Of a stretch of DNA of 5,256 bases, positions 1-4,781 are shown one piece after another (the stretch's first letter is position 1; each line of letters begins with the position of its first letter). The translations under genes and the position numbers were made by a program. Origin of the DNA: Micrococcales bacterium. Its GTDB lineage: Bacteria > Actinomycetota > Actinomycetes > Actinomycetales > Microbacteriaceae. The notes below the pieces were generated by a model. It ran no database searches and was not told where the DNA came from. It saw only the letters and a program-made list of their open reading frames with translations. The stretch is taken from the NCBI GenBank assembly GCA_947448975.1, contig CANFPR010000073.1, forward strand, positions 1 to 5,256, read 5' to 3'.

Positions 1-102
1 CAAATTATTCGCACGCTCATCGAAGGTGAGCTTCGCGGATCGATTCGCTGGTTCTCGCCAACCGAGGGTGGTACTCGCGTAGTCATCGAGATTCCGCTTT
101 AG
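1..102 (+). CDS. pdtaS: C-terminal end of a sensor histidine kinase, probably PdtaS-like (5' truncated)
   Basis: Only the last 33 codons are in the window, read in frame from base 1 to the TAG at 100-102. The peptide starts QIIRTLIEGELRGSI and ends GGTRVVIEIPL. This is the final part of a HATPase_c (GHKL) fold: the helix after the last glycine box, then the two closing beta strands with the typical G-G-T-x-hydrophobic ending. A GxQIVRTLVxGEL helix with this ending is characteristic of the actinobacterial PdtaS family, cytosolic kinases that phosphorylate the RNA-binding antiterminator PdtaR. The identification is strengthened by the convergent whiB1-like gene next door, the same neighbourhood as Rv3220c/Rv3219 in Mycobacterium tuberculosis. 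The sensor and phosphoacceptor domains lie outside the window, so the assignment to PdtaS is inferred; membership of the histidine kinase ATPase superfamily is more secure. Confidence 0.7.
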   Translation, partial: QIIRTLIEGELRGSIRWFSPTEGGTRVVIEIPL

Positions 103-135
103 CCGATTCTCGCGGCTTCAACCGGCACTTAAACA

Positions 136-165
136 AAAGAGCCAGACCTTACGGTCTGGCTCTTT
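136..165. terminator. Bidirectional intrinsic terminator between the kinase gene and whiB1
   Basis: AAAGAGCCAGACC (136-148) and GGTCTGGCTCTTT (153-165) form a perfect 13-bp stem with a TTAC loop. There is an A-rich flank on the left (131-138) and a T-rich flank on the right, so the hairpin can end transcripts from both sides. It lies 33 bases after the kinase stop codon and 15 bases after the whiB1 stop codon on the other strand. It is the clearest terminator in the window. Confidence 0.93.
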
Positions 166-180
166 CTGAATTCTTGTGGT

Positions 181-435
181 TTAGCCGGCACGACGTGCAC
201 GTGCGTACTTGCGCTTGAGCGACTTACGCTCGTCTTCGCTTAGGCCGCCCCATACGCCGCTGTCTTGGTTTTCTTTGATGGCGTACTCTAGGCAGTTGCT
301 AGAAACTGAACACTCACGGCAAACAGCCTTGGCTTGTTCGATCTGCTCGGCTGCTGGACCAGTGTTTCCTACCGGAAAGAAGAGTTCTGGGTCTTCGGTG
401 AGGCAACGAGACTCGTTTAGCCACTGCATGTCCAT
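181..435 (-). CDS. whiB1: WhiB-family iron-sulfur transcriptional regulator, WhiB1/WblE type
   Basis: This 84-residue protein has the full WhiB signature. Four cysteines (C11, C39, C42, C48) in the pattern C-x27-C-x2-C-x5-C would ligate a [4Fe-4S] cluster. They are followed by the G-V-W-G-G turn at 60-64 and a basic C-terminal tail (about 70-83, many K and R) expected to contact DNA. The DPELFFPVGN stretch at 15-24 and QDSGVWGGLSEDER at 57-70 closely match WhiB1 (WblE in Streptomyces), not the longer WhiB2, WhiB3 or WhiB7 types. WhiB1 is an essential, nitric-oxide-sensitive regulator in mycobacteria that binds the primary sigma factor; that role here is by homology. The start is the ATG at 433-435, because GAAGGA (442-447) sits six bases upstream of it; a second ATG two codons in is too far from that site. 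The gene is monocistronic, ending at the shared hairpin terminator. Confidence 0.95.
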   Translation of the reverse strand: MDMQWLNESRCLTEDPELFFPVGNTGPAAEQIEQAKAVCRECSVSSNCLEYAIKENQDSGVWGGLSEDERKSLKRKYARARRAG

Positions 436-441
436 GCGTAA

Positions 442-447
442 TCCTTC
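442..447 (-). promoter_or_regulatory. Ribosome binding site of whiB1
   Basis: On the minus strand GAAGGA lies six bases before the ATG at 433-435. It selects that ATG over the one two codons downstream. Confidence 0.75.
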
Positions 448-523
448 AGTTGTACTAGAAACGAAAAATCAGGAAGTTTCCTTTGGGGAGGGCTGCCATT
501 CTGCCGAAATACATCGGTGTCTT

Positions 524-538
524 ACGCTTAGATAGCGT
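524..538. promoter_or_regulatory. Operator-like palindrome in the whiB1 / membrane-protein divergent region
   Basis: ACGCT (524-528) and AGCGT (534-538) are perfect inverted arms around TAGAT. The site is about 90 bases upstream of the whiB1 start and 50-80 bases upstream of the divergent gene, in an intergenic region with no other function assigned. It does not resemble the TGTGA-N6-TCACA type of Crp site. A 5+5 bp palindrome can occur by chance, so this is only a candidate. I could not identify convincing -35/-10 pairs for either divergent gene; the best -10-like string for the rightward gene is TATAGA at 557-562. Confidence 0.25.
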
Positions 539-585
539 TTAGAGGCGAACTTTTCCTATAGAAATGTTTTCACACGAGACGCCGT

Positions 586-1014
586 TTGGCAAGACCCAAT
601 ATCTTGAAAGAAGCCATTTTGAGCACAAAATCACTGCCCTGGCAGGTCAATGCGGCAGTAGTCGTGTTGTTCGTCGAAACCCTAGCGCTGCTGGGCGGCG
701 CGGCTTACTTCGTCTATGGCATTCTCACCAATCAAGCCCGGTTGCTTTCCACGCTCATCGCACTGGCAGGCTTCACACTGTTAGCCGCCGTGTGGGTCTT
801 GAGTCTTGCAGTTGGTCTGCTTCAGGGTAAGAAATCTTCTAGAACACCGGCGCTATTTGCTCAGATGATTCCGCTGTCTATCGGAATTGGCTCAGTTGGA
901 GGCCCAAACTCAAATGCACTCGTTGCGGTGATTTTGCTGGGCGTTGGTTTGTTTACCGTTGGCCTGTTGTTGAGTAAGCCAGTTGGTGCGCTCATGAACC
1001 GCACGCTCGAATAG
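586..1014 (+). CDS. Small integral membrane protein with four predicted transmembrane helices, function unknown
   Basis: Up to 142 residues, dominated by hydrophobic segments. Counted from the first possible start, predicted helices are about 22-47, 54-80, 89-105 and 110-130. A short basic loop (GKKSSR, 81-86) after helix 2 is probably cytoplasmic by the positive-inside rule. A glycine-rich stretch around 100-106 ends helix 3. There is no ATG start in this frame. TTG at 586-588 gives the longest form but has only a weak Shine-Dalgarno match. TTG at 619-621 gives 131 residues and has AAAGAAG (607-613) five bases upstream, so I think 619 is at least as likely. The layout resembles small conserved actinobacterial membrane proteins found near whiB1, such as Rv3217c of M. 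tuberculosis; that comparison is from memory and untested. No enzymatic or transport motif is visible. The coding frame itself is well supported by the alternating hydrophobic pattern. Confidence 0.8.
   Translation: MARPNILKEAILSTKSLPWQVNAAVVVLFVETLALLGGAAYFVYGILTNQARLLSTLIALAGFTLLAAVWVLSLAVGLLQGKKSSRTPALFAQMIPLSIGIGSVGGPNSNALVAVILLGVGLFTVGLLLSKPVGALMNRTLE
607..613 (+). promoter_or_regulatory. Possible ribosome binding site pointing to a later TTG start (619)
   Basis: AAAGAAG lies five bases before the TTG at 619-621, in the frame of the membrane protein. It is a better match to the anti-Shine-Dalgarno sequence than anything before the TTG at 586. Using it would remove 11 residues from the N-terminus and leave all four helices intact. 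Confidence 0.4.
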
Positions 1015-1055
1015 CAAAACAGCAGGGGCTTGGCTACAAGTGCGAGAAACAGCGC

Positions 1056-1526
1056 CTAAATACCCAGCTTCTTGCGCAGCATCTCAACGTGACCGGTTGC
1101 CTTCACGTTGTAAAGAGCCAGGGCAATCTTCCCGGCTTCATCAACCACGAAGGTTGATCGAAGTACGCCTTCGTAAACTCGACCGTAAAGGGTTTTCATG
1201 CCGAATGCGCCCCAAGTCTTGTGAATCGCTAGATCGGCGTCGCTGAGCAGTTCGAAGTTGAGGTTTTGGTTGTCTTTGAACTTCTTGAGCTTGCTCACGG
1301 CGTCTGGCGAAATAGCGAGCACGTCGTAGCCGGCTCCGCGCAACACCGAAAGGTTGTCGTTGAAGTCGCAAGCCTCTTTGGTGCAGCCAGGTGTAGCGGC
1401 GGCTGGGTAGAAGTAGACAATCACTTTCTTGCCTGCAAATGAGGCTAGTTCGATGTCTTTGCCGTCTTGATCTTGCAAAGTGAAGTTTGGCGCGGCGTCG
1501 CCTTCGGCTAGTCGAAACTCGCTCAT
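1056..1526 (-). CDS. bcp: Thioredoxin-dependent peroxiredoxin, Bcp/PrxQ family
   Basis: This 156-residue protein is the usual length for Bcp/PrxQ enzymes, cytosolic peroxidases that reduce hydrogen peroxide and organic hydroperoxides using thioredoxin. The N-terminal G-D-x-A-P-x-F-x-L motif (9-17) opens the AhpC/TSA fold. The active site PAAATPGCTKEACDF (41-55) carries the peroxidatic cysteine C48 with T45 before it. C53, five residues later, is the resolving cysteine of the atypical two-cysteine PrxQ subtype. The catalytic arginine is R123 in the LRSTFVVD strand (122-129). The usual PxxxT(P)GC context has P41 at the expected place. The start ATG at 1524-1526 is preceded by AAGGAG (1531-1536) four bases away. 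The gene converges on the membrane-protein gene with 41 bases between the stop codons and no clear hairpin there. No OxyR-type or other regulatory site is obvious upstream. Confidence 0.96.
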   Translation of the reverse strand: MSEFRLAEGDAAPNFTLQDQDGKDIELASFAGKKVIVYFYPAAATPGCTKEACDFNDNLSVLRGAGYDVLAISPDAVSKLKKFKDNQNLNFELLSDADLAIHKTWGAFGMKTLYGRVYEGVLRSTFVVDEAGKIALALYNVKATGHVEMLRKKLGI

Positions 1527-1530
1527 GAGA

Positions 1531-1536
1531 CTCCTT
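1531..1536 (-). promoter_or_regulatory. Ribosome binding site of bcp
   Basis: AAGGAG on the minus strand, four bases before the ATG at 1524-1526. It is a strong match to the anti-Shine-Dalgarno sequence at slightly short spacing. Confidence 0.7.
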
Positions 1537-1632
1537 TTATCTTGTCTACTGTTGCCCCTGTGGCTAGCCTAGCCCGTAGCGTTTGGGTTTCGCGAGCAAA
1601 TCGGTTCAAGCCTCAAAAACGTCAAACAAGTT

Positions 1633-1661
1633 TTGTCATGATGCGCTCATGCTGGTAATGT
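1633..1661 (+). promoter_or_regulatory. Sigma-70-type promoter of the tRNA-Lys gene
   Basis: TTGTCA (1633-1638) as -35 and TAATGT (1656-1661) as -10 are separated by exactly 17 bases, matching the primary sigma factor consensus at five of six and four of six positions. Transcription would begin near 1668, giving a 5' leader of roughly 19 bases before the mature tRNA. It is the best-formed promoter in the window, as expected for a stable RNA gene. Confidence 0.75.
1637..1651. promoter_or_regulatory. Inverted repeat inside the tRNA-Lys promoter spacer
   Basis: CATGA (1637-1641) and TCATG (1647-1651) are perfect inverted arms around TGCGC, lying between the -35 and -10 boxes and touching the end of the -35. 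A protein bound here would block RNA polymerase. The arms are short, so chance is a real alternative. Confidence 0.2.
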
Positions 1662-1669
1662 TAACCCTC

Positions 1670-1683
1670 GTTGCTCATGCAAC
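1670..1683 (+). repeat. Short hairpin in the tRNA-Lys 5' leader
   Basis: GTTGC (1670-1674) and GCAAC (1679-1683) pair around a TCAT loop, ending three bases before the tRNA. In the precursor RNA this could form a small stem next to the RNase P cleavage site. The octamer GCTCATGC inside it (1673-1680) is also present at 1645-1652 in the promoter spacer, a direct repeat offset by 28 bases. Confidence 0.3.
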
Positions 1684-1686
1684 AAC

Positions 1687-1759
1687 GCGCCTCTAGCTCA
1701 ATCGGCAGAGCAACTGACTCTTAATCAGTGGGTTCCGGGTTCAAGTCCCGGGGGGCGCA
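1687..1759 (+). tRNA. tRNA-Lys (anticodon CTT)
   Basis: A full cloverleaf can be drawn. The acceptor arms 1687-1693 and 1752-1758 form seven pairs, one of them a T-G wobble. The D stem is GCTC/GAGC (1696-1699 with 1708-1711). The anticodon stem is ACTGA/TCAGT (1713-1717 with 1725-1729) around the loop CTCTTAA, giving anticodon CTT at 1720-1722. The T stem is CCGGG/CCCGG (1735-1739 with 1747-1751) with the loop TTCAAGT. The discriminator base is A1759. The next bases are CG, so the CCA tail is not encoded and must be added after transcription. It reads AAG lysine codons. It has its own promoter and terminator, so it is a single-gene transcript. Confidence 0.98.
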
Positions 1760-1761
1760 CG

Positions 1762-1798
1762 AAAGCCCAGTTTCTTCTCACGAGAGCTGGGCTTTTTT
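1762..1798 (+). terminator. Intrinsic terminator of the tRNA-Lys transcript
   Basis: AAAGCCCAG (1762-1770) pairs with CTGGGCTTT (1787-1795), followed by a run of six T (1793-1798). The 16-base loop can itself form a small TCTC/GAGA stem. It begins two bases after the mature tRNA end. Confidence 0.9.
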
Positions 1799-1820
1799 AT
1801 TTTCCAAACCACCTACGGCT

Positions 1821-1826
1821 TAGGAT
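1821..1826 (+). promoter_or_regulatory. Probable -10 box of a leaderless DUF2087 transcript
   Basis: TAGGAT fits the actinobacterial TANNNT -10 pattern and ends six bases before the ATG at 1833, so transcription would start at or next to the first base of the start codon. The upstream -35 region (around 1797-1803) is only a T-rich string overlapping the tRNA terminator tail, which is common for leaderless promoters. The same bases contain AGGA, which could instead act as a ribosome binding site. Confidence 0.5.
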
Positions 1827-1832
1827 GTTGCC

Positions 1833-2090
1833 ATGCTGCCAGATTGCTTTCGCAACTACACCGATGCCACTGGGCGCATTACGCGCCTGCCCGTAAAGTT
1901 GCGCAAGAAAGTCGAACTGGCCATGTGGGCTCTCGAGCTGTTTGAGGTTGGTCGTGTTTACAGCGAACCCGAGGTCAACGAAATCATTGGTGAGTACATC
2001 GAAGATTTCGCTCTTATTCGTCGTTTGCTGGTCGAAGACGGCAAGCTTCAGCGTGATTCTTACGGCCGCGAATACTCGAAGGTTGCCTAA
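1833..2090 (+). CDS. Stand-alone DUF2087-domain protein
   Basis: An 85-residue protein made up entirely of one DUF2087 domain. Visible family features in order are the D-A-T-G-R-I-T-R-L-P segment (11-20), a basic helix (KLRKKVELAMWAL, 22-34), the hallmark G-R-V-Y-S-E-P-E-V-N-E-I (40-51), and the D-F-A-L-I-R-R-L-L-V (58-67) to G-K-L-Q-R-D-x-x-G-R-E-Y (70-81) stretch that closes a winged-helix-like fold. In other bacteria this domain is often fused behind a helix-turn-helix or other regulatory domain. The fold suggests nucleic-acid binding, but no function is established. Start ATG 1833 fits the family N-terminus and the -10 box six bases upstream. The stop TAA (2088-2090) interleaves with the stop of the opposing gene. 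A single cysteine (C5) and no catalytic motif are visible. Confidence 0.88.
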   Translation: MLPDCFRNYTDATGRITRLPVKLRKKVELAMWALELFEVGRVYSEPEVNEIIGEYIEDFALIRRLLVEDGKLQRDSYGREYSKVA

Positions 2091-2374
2091 ACCGAGATTT
2101 CGATGGTGACCGTTATCGAGTCTCCAACGTTGAGACGTTCTGGCGTGCGAAGCGCATCCTTGAGCGGCACCAGGTAACTTCCCTGTTTTAGAAACAAGCT
2201 TGTGGTGATCGTGGTCTTACCGATGGTCACCGCGCAAGGTATGACGCCCCATCCGTAGCTCACTATTTTGCTGACTTCACGGATGTCTTGGCATTCGGCT
2301 TCGGGTATGGCAGCGAAGTAGAACGGGGCAGGCCCGCGCCACTCAAAGACAACCGAATCGAATTTCAACTTCAC
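2087..2374 (-). CDS. DUF1905-domain protein
   Basis: The gene encodes 95 residues if it begins at the GTG at 2372-2374. The family pattern is visible throughout: F-D-S-V-V-F-E-W-R-G-P-A-P-F-Y-F-A-A-I-P (5-24), S-Y-G-W-G-V-I-P (39-46), T-I-G-x-T-x-I-T-T-S-L-F (50-61), Y-L-V-P-L-K-D-A-L-R (67-76) and a closing G-D-S-I-T-V-T-I-E strand (84-92). DUF1905 proteins are small beta-rich barrels, sometimes joined to a YdeI-type (OmdA) domain, which is absent here. Their biochemical role is not known. The frame is open upstream to an ATG at 2414-2416, but that would overlap the secreted-protein gene by 25 bases. GTG 2374 places the start directly before the conserved domain and six bases after a TANNNT box. 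It lies 17 bases after the secreted-protein gene on the same strand, so read-through from that gene is also possible. Confidence 0.85.
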   Translation of the reverse strand: MKLKFDSVVFEWRGPAPFYFAAIPEAECQDIREVSKIVSYGWGVIPCAVTIGKTTITTSLFLKQGSYLVPLKDALRTPERLNVGDSITVTIEISV

Positions 2375-2380
2375 GACTCG

Positions 2381-2386
2381 AAGATA
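2381..2386 (-). promoter_or_regulatory. Probable -10 box of a leaderless DUF1905 transcript
   Basis: On the minus strand TATCTT (TANNNT) ends six bases before the GTG at 2374. No ribosome binding site precedes this GTG. The spacing is identical to that found for the DUF2087 gene, which supports both start choices. No good -35 is visible. The box lies in the 17-base gap after the secreted-protein stop codon. Confidence 0.5.
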
Positions 2387-2391
2387 GCAAA

Positions 2392-3543
2392 CTACTTGGT
2401 GTTGATGGGCTTCCATGTACCGGTGTTACCGGCCGCATCGACCGCCCGAATATAAACCGTGTTGCGCGATTTTGTGAGAGCCAAGTTAATTGGCTTGCCG
2501 TAGGTTGCCCGCACAGTTTTGCTCGATGCTGGACTTATGGCAAAGTCGAGGGCAACAACACCTGATCGATCGTCTTTCGCGGAGACGGAAATAGTCTTGA
2601 CCTTTGTCAGGGCCTTTCCAACTTTGTCGAGAACAGTCGTTGCCCTGCTGGTTGTCGAGTTAACGCGCATCGAAGTAATGACCGGAGACTCAGCATCCAA
2701 GATGATGTCGTCGCTGTAGACAAACTTCTCCCATTGGCCCAACGTTCCGTCGTTCTCGGCGGCGAAAAGGCGGTAGCGCACGTAAACCTTTCGAGGCAGC
2801 TTGGATGTAGTTGCGCGAAGAGTCCATGCAACCGTGTTTTCTTTGTAGGTGAATACCTTCGTTTGGTTCTTTGGGAATCCTCCATCGTTTGAGACAGCCA
2901 CCTGAGCGATGATTCCGTCGAAAGAGAGGTTTAGGTTTACTTCGGTCGTGCTGGTGTAGTCGTCGCCATCGTTGATGCTCACTCCGCCGAAATCTCCAAA
3001 GGAGTCTTCGAGCACATTCATTTGCGCCGTTAGGTAAGTGGTTCCGTCGGCAAAATCACCGCAGTCGGACTGCGCTGCGAGCTCGTTGCCGCCAAGTTGC
3101 AGCAGCGGTTTGAGTGAATCAGTCTGTGACGGATCGTACGTCTTGCGCACCACCCAAGCAGCGCCCTCTCGTTGGGCATCTGCGCTAAACCAAGGCATGC
3201 CATTTACGCTGACCCCAACCGAGCACTCTGTGTCAGTTGGAATGGTGTAACCGTAGAGCATCCAGGTGAATTCGCCCTGGGATGAAACGGATTCCCTCGC
3301 CGTGCCGGTCATAGTGTTTTCATAGTTCACGCAAGCCGGGTCGGACTTGAAAGGCTCAAAAGTTTTCATTTGCCTGGTTAACCCAACCGAGATTCCACTG
3401 TCTATGCTGCCCCCGCCTGGCCAGCCGTAGTAAGACATAGACGTGAAATGGCAGGAATCCGAACCAATCGCTGTAGCCGCAGGAGCAGGTGCAGACAGGA
3501 TCAGTAGTAGAGCGGTTGCGGCGATGGCTAAAGCTCGTTTCAC
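2392..3543 (-). CDS. Secreted protein with C-terminal Ig-like modules, function unknown
   Basis: 383 residues from a GTG start (3541-3543), chosen because AAGGGG lies six bases upstream and because it yields a compact Sec signal peptide: basic KR at 2-3, hydrophobic core 4-16, cleavage probably after A22-A25 (A-P-A-P-A-A-T-A). An in-frame ATG at 3577-3579 lacks a good ribosome binding site. The mature region to about 200 has four cysteines (C31, C71, C107, C161), enough for two disulfides, and is rich in G, S, T, Y and W; I recognise no domain there. Residues 201-287 look like a repeated extracellular module: S-N-D-G-G-F (218-223), a W-T-L strand (240-242), K-V-Y-V-R-Y-R (252-258) and Y-S-D-D-I-I-L-D-A-E-S-P (276-287). 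Residues 288-383 are a bacterial Ig-like domain with D-D-R-S-G-V (324-329) and V-Y-I-R-A-V-D-A-A-G-N-T (363-374). There is no sortase motif, lipobox or C-terminal membrane anchor, so it is probably released or held non-covalently at the surface. An adhesive or wall-binding role is an inference. Confidence 0.85.
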   Translation of the reverse strand: MKRALAIAATALLLILSAPAPAATAIGSDSCHFTSMSYYGWPGGGSIDSGISVGLTRQMKTFEPFKSDPACVNYENTMTGTARESVSSQGEFTWMLYGYTIPTDTECSVGVSVNGMPWFSADAQREGAAWVVRKTYDPSQTDSLKPLLQLGGNELAAQSDCGDFADGTTYLTAQMNVLEDSFGDFGGVSINDGDDYTSTTEVNLNLSFDGIIAQVAVSNDGGFPKNQTKVFTYKENTVAWTLRATTSKLPRKVYVRYRLFAAENDGTLGQWEKFVYSDDIILDAESPVITSMRVNSTTSRATTVLDKVGKALTKVKTISVSAKDDRSGVVALDFAISPASSKTVRATYGKPINLALTKSRNTVYIRAVDAAGNTGTWKPINTK

Positions 3544-3549
3544 AATGTT

Positions 3550-3555
3550 CCCCTT
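3550..3555 (-). promoter_or_regulatory. Ribosome binding site that sets the start of the secreted-protein gene
   Basis: AAGGGG on the minus strand, six bases before the GTG at 3541-3543. It favours this GTG over in-frame ATG codons 12, 22 and 36 codons further upstream, which have weaker sites and would lengthen the basic end of the signal peptide. Confidence 0.75.
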
Positions 3556-3602
3556 GTGTGATTTTGAAATTAGTTTCATGCTTGCAAACCTATGAGTCAC
3601 CG

Positions 3603-3632
3603 CCGACATCTTTGCTCTAAATGGGCAAGAAT
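3603..3632 (+). promoter_or_regulatory. Possible leaderless promoter for the MalY/PatB gene at a GTG start
   Basis: CCGACA (3603-3608) and AAGAAT (3627-3632) are 18 bases apart, and AAGAAT ends six bases before the in-frame GTG at 3639. The boxes match the consensus TTGACA and TANNNT imperfectly, since the first T of the -10 is missing. The spacing agrees with the other two leaderless candidates in this window. If real, the ATG at 3621 lies upstream of the transcript and cannot be the start. Confidence 0.3.
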
Positions 3633-4781
3633 AAACGGGTGAACGATTCAACCATCAAGGCACCAGCGCTAGAGCAGCTCTATTCGAGGCACTCATCAAA
3701 GTGGCGTAGGTTTGCGGCCGACGTTTTGCCAATGCACGTGGCCGAGATGGACTTCGAAATCGCCCAACCCATCTCGACCTTGATCACCCGCATGGTTGGC
3801 GAATCTGACCTCGGCTACCTCGGACCAGTGCCTGAAGTTGCCGAAGCGTTCGAATCATTCGCGCAAGAGCGATGGAACTGGAAGATCGACCCGTCACAGC
3901 TAAAACTAGCCACCGATGTCGGCCTGGCTACGGTTGAGTACCTAAGAGCCAACCTGCGCTCTGGTGAGCGCGTAATCGTCAACTCTCCTGTCTATTCGGG
4001 TTTCTACGAGTGGCTCAAAGAGCTTGGCGTTGAGCCTCTAGACGTGGCACTTTTGCACACGGATGCCGGCTGGCGCCTCGACCTCGCAGGCATCGAGTCT
4101 GCATACCAAGCCGGGCACCTTCACCTGCTGCTTTGTAACCCACACAACCCGGTTGGTCGCGCGTTCGATCGCGATGAACTAACAGCGCTGGCCGCGCTTT
4201 CTAACCGATACGGTGCCACCGTGATCAGCGACGAAATTCACGCGCCGCTCACCTTCGCTGAATTCGTTCCGTACCTTTCCTGTGGCGATGCAGCCACCGA
4301 AACTGGCGTGGTAATCACTAGTTCAAGCAAATCGTGGAACCTCGCCGGGCTAAAGGCGGCGTTTTTGCTCACTCAGAGCGAAACGATGGCCGCCAAGGTT
4401 GCCAGGCTGCCACCTGCGCTGCACTGGCGCACGAGCATCCTGGGCGCTTTTGCCATGGCCGAGGCTTACAACGCAGGCGTGGAGTGGCTAGATGCCACTG
4501 TGAAAACCTTGGATGCCAACCGCAAACACCTTGCCGCCGAACTCGAGCGTCTACTGCCGGAGGTTGCCTACGAGCTACCCGAAGCCGGTTACCTCGCGTG
4601 GCTAGACCTCAGGGGCACCACGCTCACGGCGGCGCGCATCCTCGAAGAAGCCAAGGTCTCTCTCGTGCCGGGGCCAGACATGGGCGGCGAGACTTATGCC
4701 GGTTTTGCTCGCCTCAACTTTGGCACCAGCCCCGAGATTATTACGCACGGGCTCGAGCGCATTGCAAAGTTGAGTCGATGA
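3621..4781 (+). CDS. PLP-dependent aminotransferase class I/II, MalY/PatB cystathionine beta-lyase type
   Basis: A 386-residue fold-type I PLP enzyme of typical family length. The N-terminal L-P-M-H-V-A-E-M-D-F (36-45) is the MalY/PatB form of the W-V-A-D-M-D-F motif that marks carbon-sulfur lyases in this superfamily. Further markers are the phosphate-cup region around T98-G101, Y125 stacking on PLP, C-N-P-H-N-P-V-G (172-179) with N173, D204 (I-S-D-E-I-H, 202-207) contacting the pyridine nitrogen, the Schiff-base lysine K237 in S-S-S-K-S-W-N-L-A-G-L-K (234-245), and R364 binding the substrate carboxylate. The family cleaves cystathionine or other cysteine conjugates to pyruvate, ammonia and a thiol, although some members have other roles. 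The ATG at 3621 has no ribosome binding site. A GTG at 3639 follows AAGAAT by six bases and could be a leaderless start, shortening the protein by six residues. Its stop overlaps the start of the following dehydrogenase gene, suggesting a shared pathway. Confidence 0.9.
   Translation: MGKNKRVNDSTIKAPALEQLYSRHSSKWRRFAADVLPMHVAEMDFEIAQPISTLITRMVGESDLGYLGPVPEVAEAFESFAQERWNWKIDPSQLKLATDVGLATVEYLRANLRSGERVIVNSPVYSGFYEWLKELGVEPLDVALLHTDAGWRLDLAGIESAYQAGHLHLLLCNPHNPVGRAFDRDELTALAALSNRYGATVISDEIHAPLTFAEFVPYLSCGDAATETGVVITSSSKSWNLAGLKAAFLLTQSETMAAKVARLPPALHWRTSILGAFAMAEAYNAGVEWLDATVKTLDANRKHLAAELERLLPEVAYELPEAGYLAWLDLRGTTLTAARILEEAKVSLVPGPDMGGETYAGFARLNFGTSPEIITHGLERIAKLSR

Noticed and set aside
471..482. 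AGGAA-GT-TTCCT inverted repeat in the whiB1 leader
   Set aside because: The arms are only 5 bp around a 2-base centre, cannot form an RNA hairpin with so short a loop, and do not pair usefully with the whiB1 ribosome binding site.
209..535. 108-codon plus-strand open frame opposite whiB1
   Set aside because: It lies antisense to a gene with a complete WhiB signature, has no recognisable domain and has a composition expected of a shadow frame.
564..830. 88-codon plus-strand frame starting with ATG, overlapping the membrane protein
   Set aside because: The other frame gives four clean hydrophobic helices; this one gives a basic, low-complexity peptide typical of an out-of-frame reading.
1015..1055. 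Possible terminator between the membrane-protein gene and bcp
   Set aside because: I looked for a hairpin in this 41-base convergent gap and found no stem with a T tract on either strand.
2375..2416. N-terminal extension of the DUF1905 protein to the ATG at 2414-2416
   Set aside because: It would overlap the upstream gene by 25 bases, adds residues outside the conserved domain and lacks a good ribosome binding site.
3544..3651. N-terminal extension of the secreted protein to an upstream ATG (3649-3651)
   Set aside because: The extension would put 36 polar residues before the signal peptide and would overlap the divergent PLP gene. The GTG at 3541-3543 has a strong ribosome binding site.
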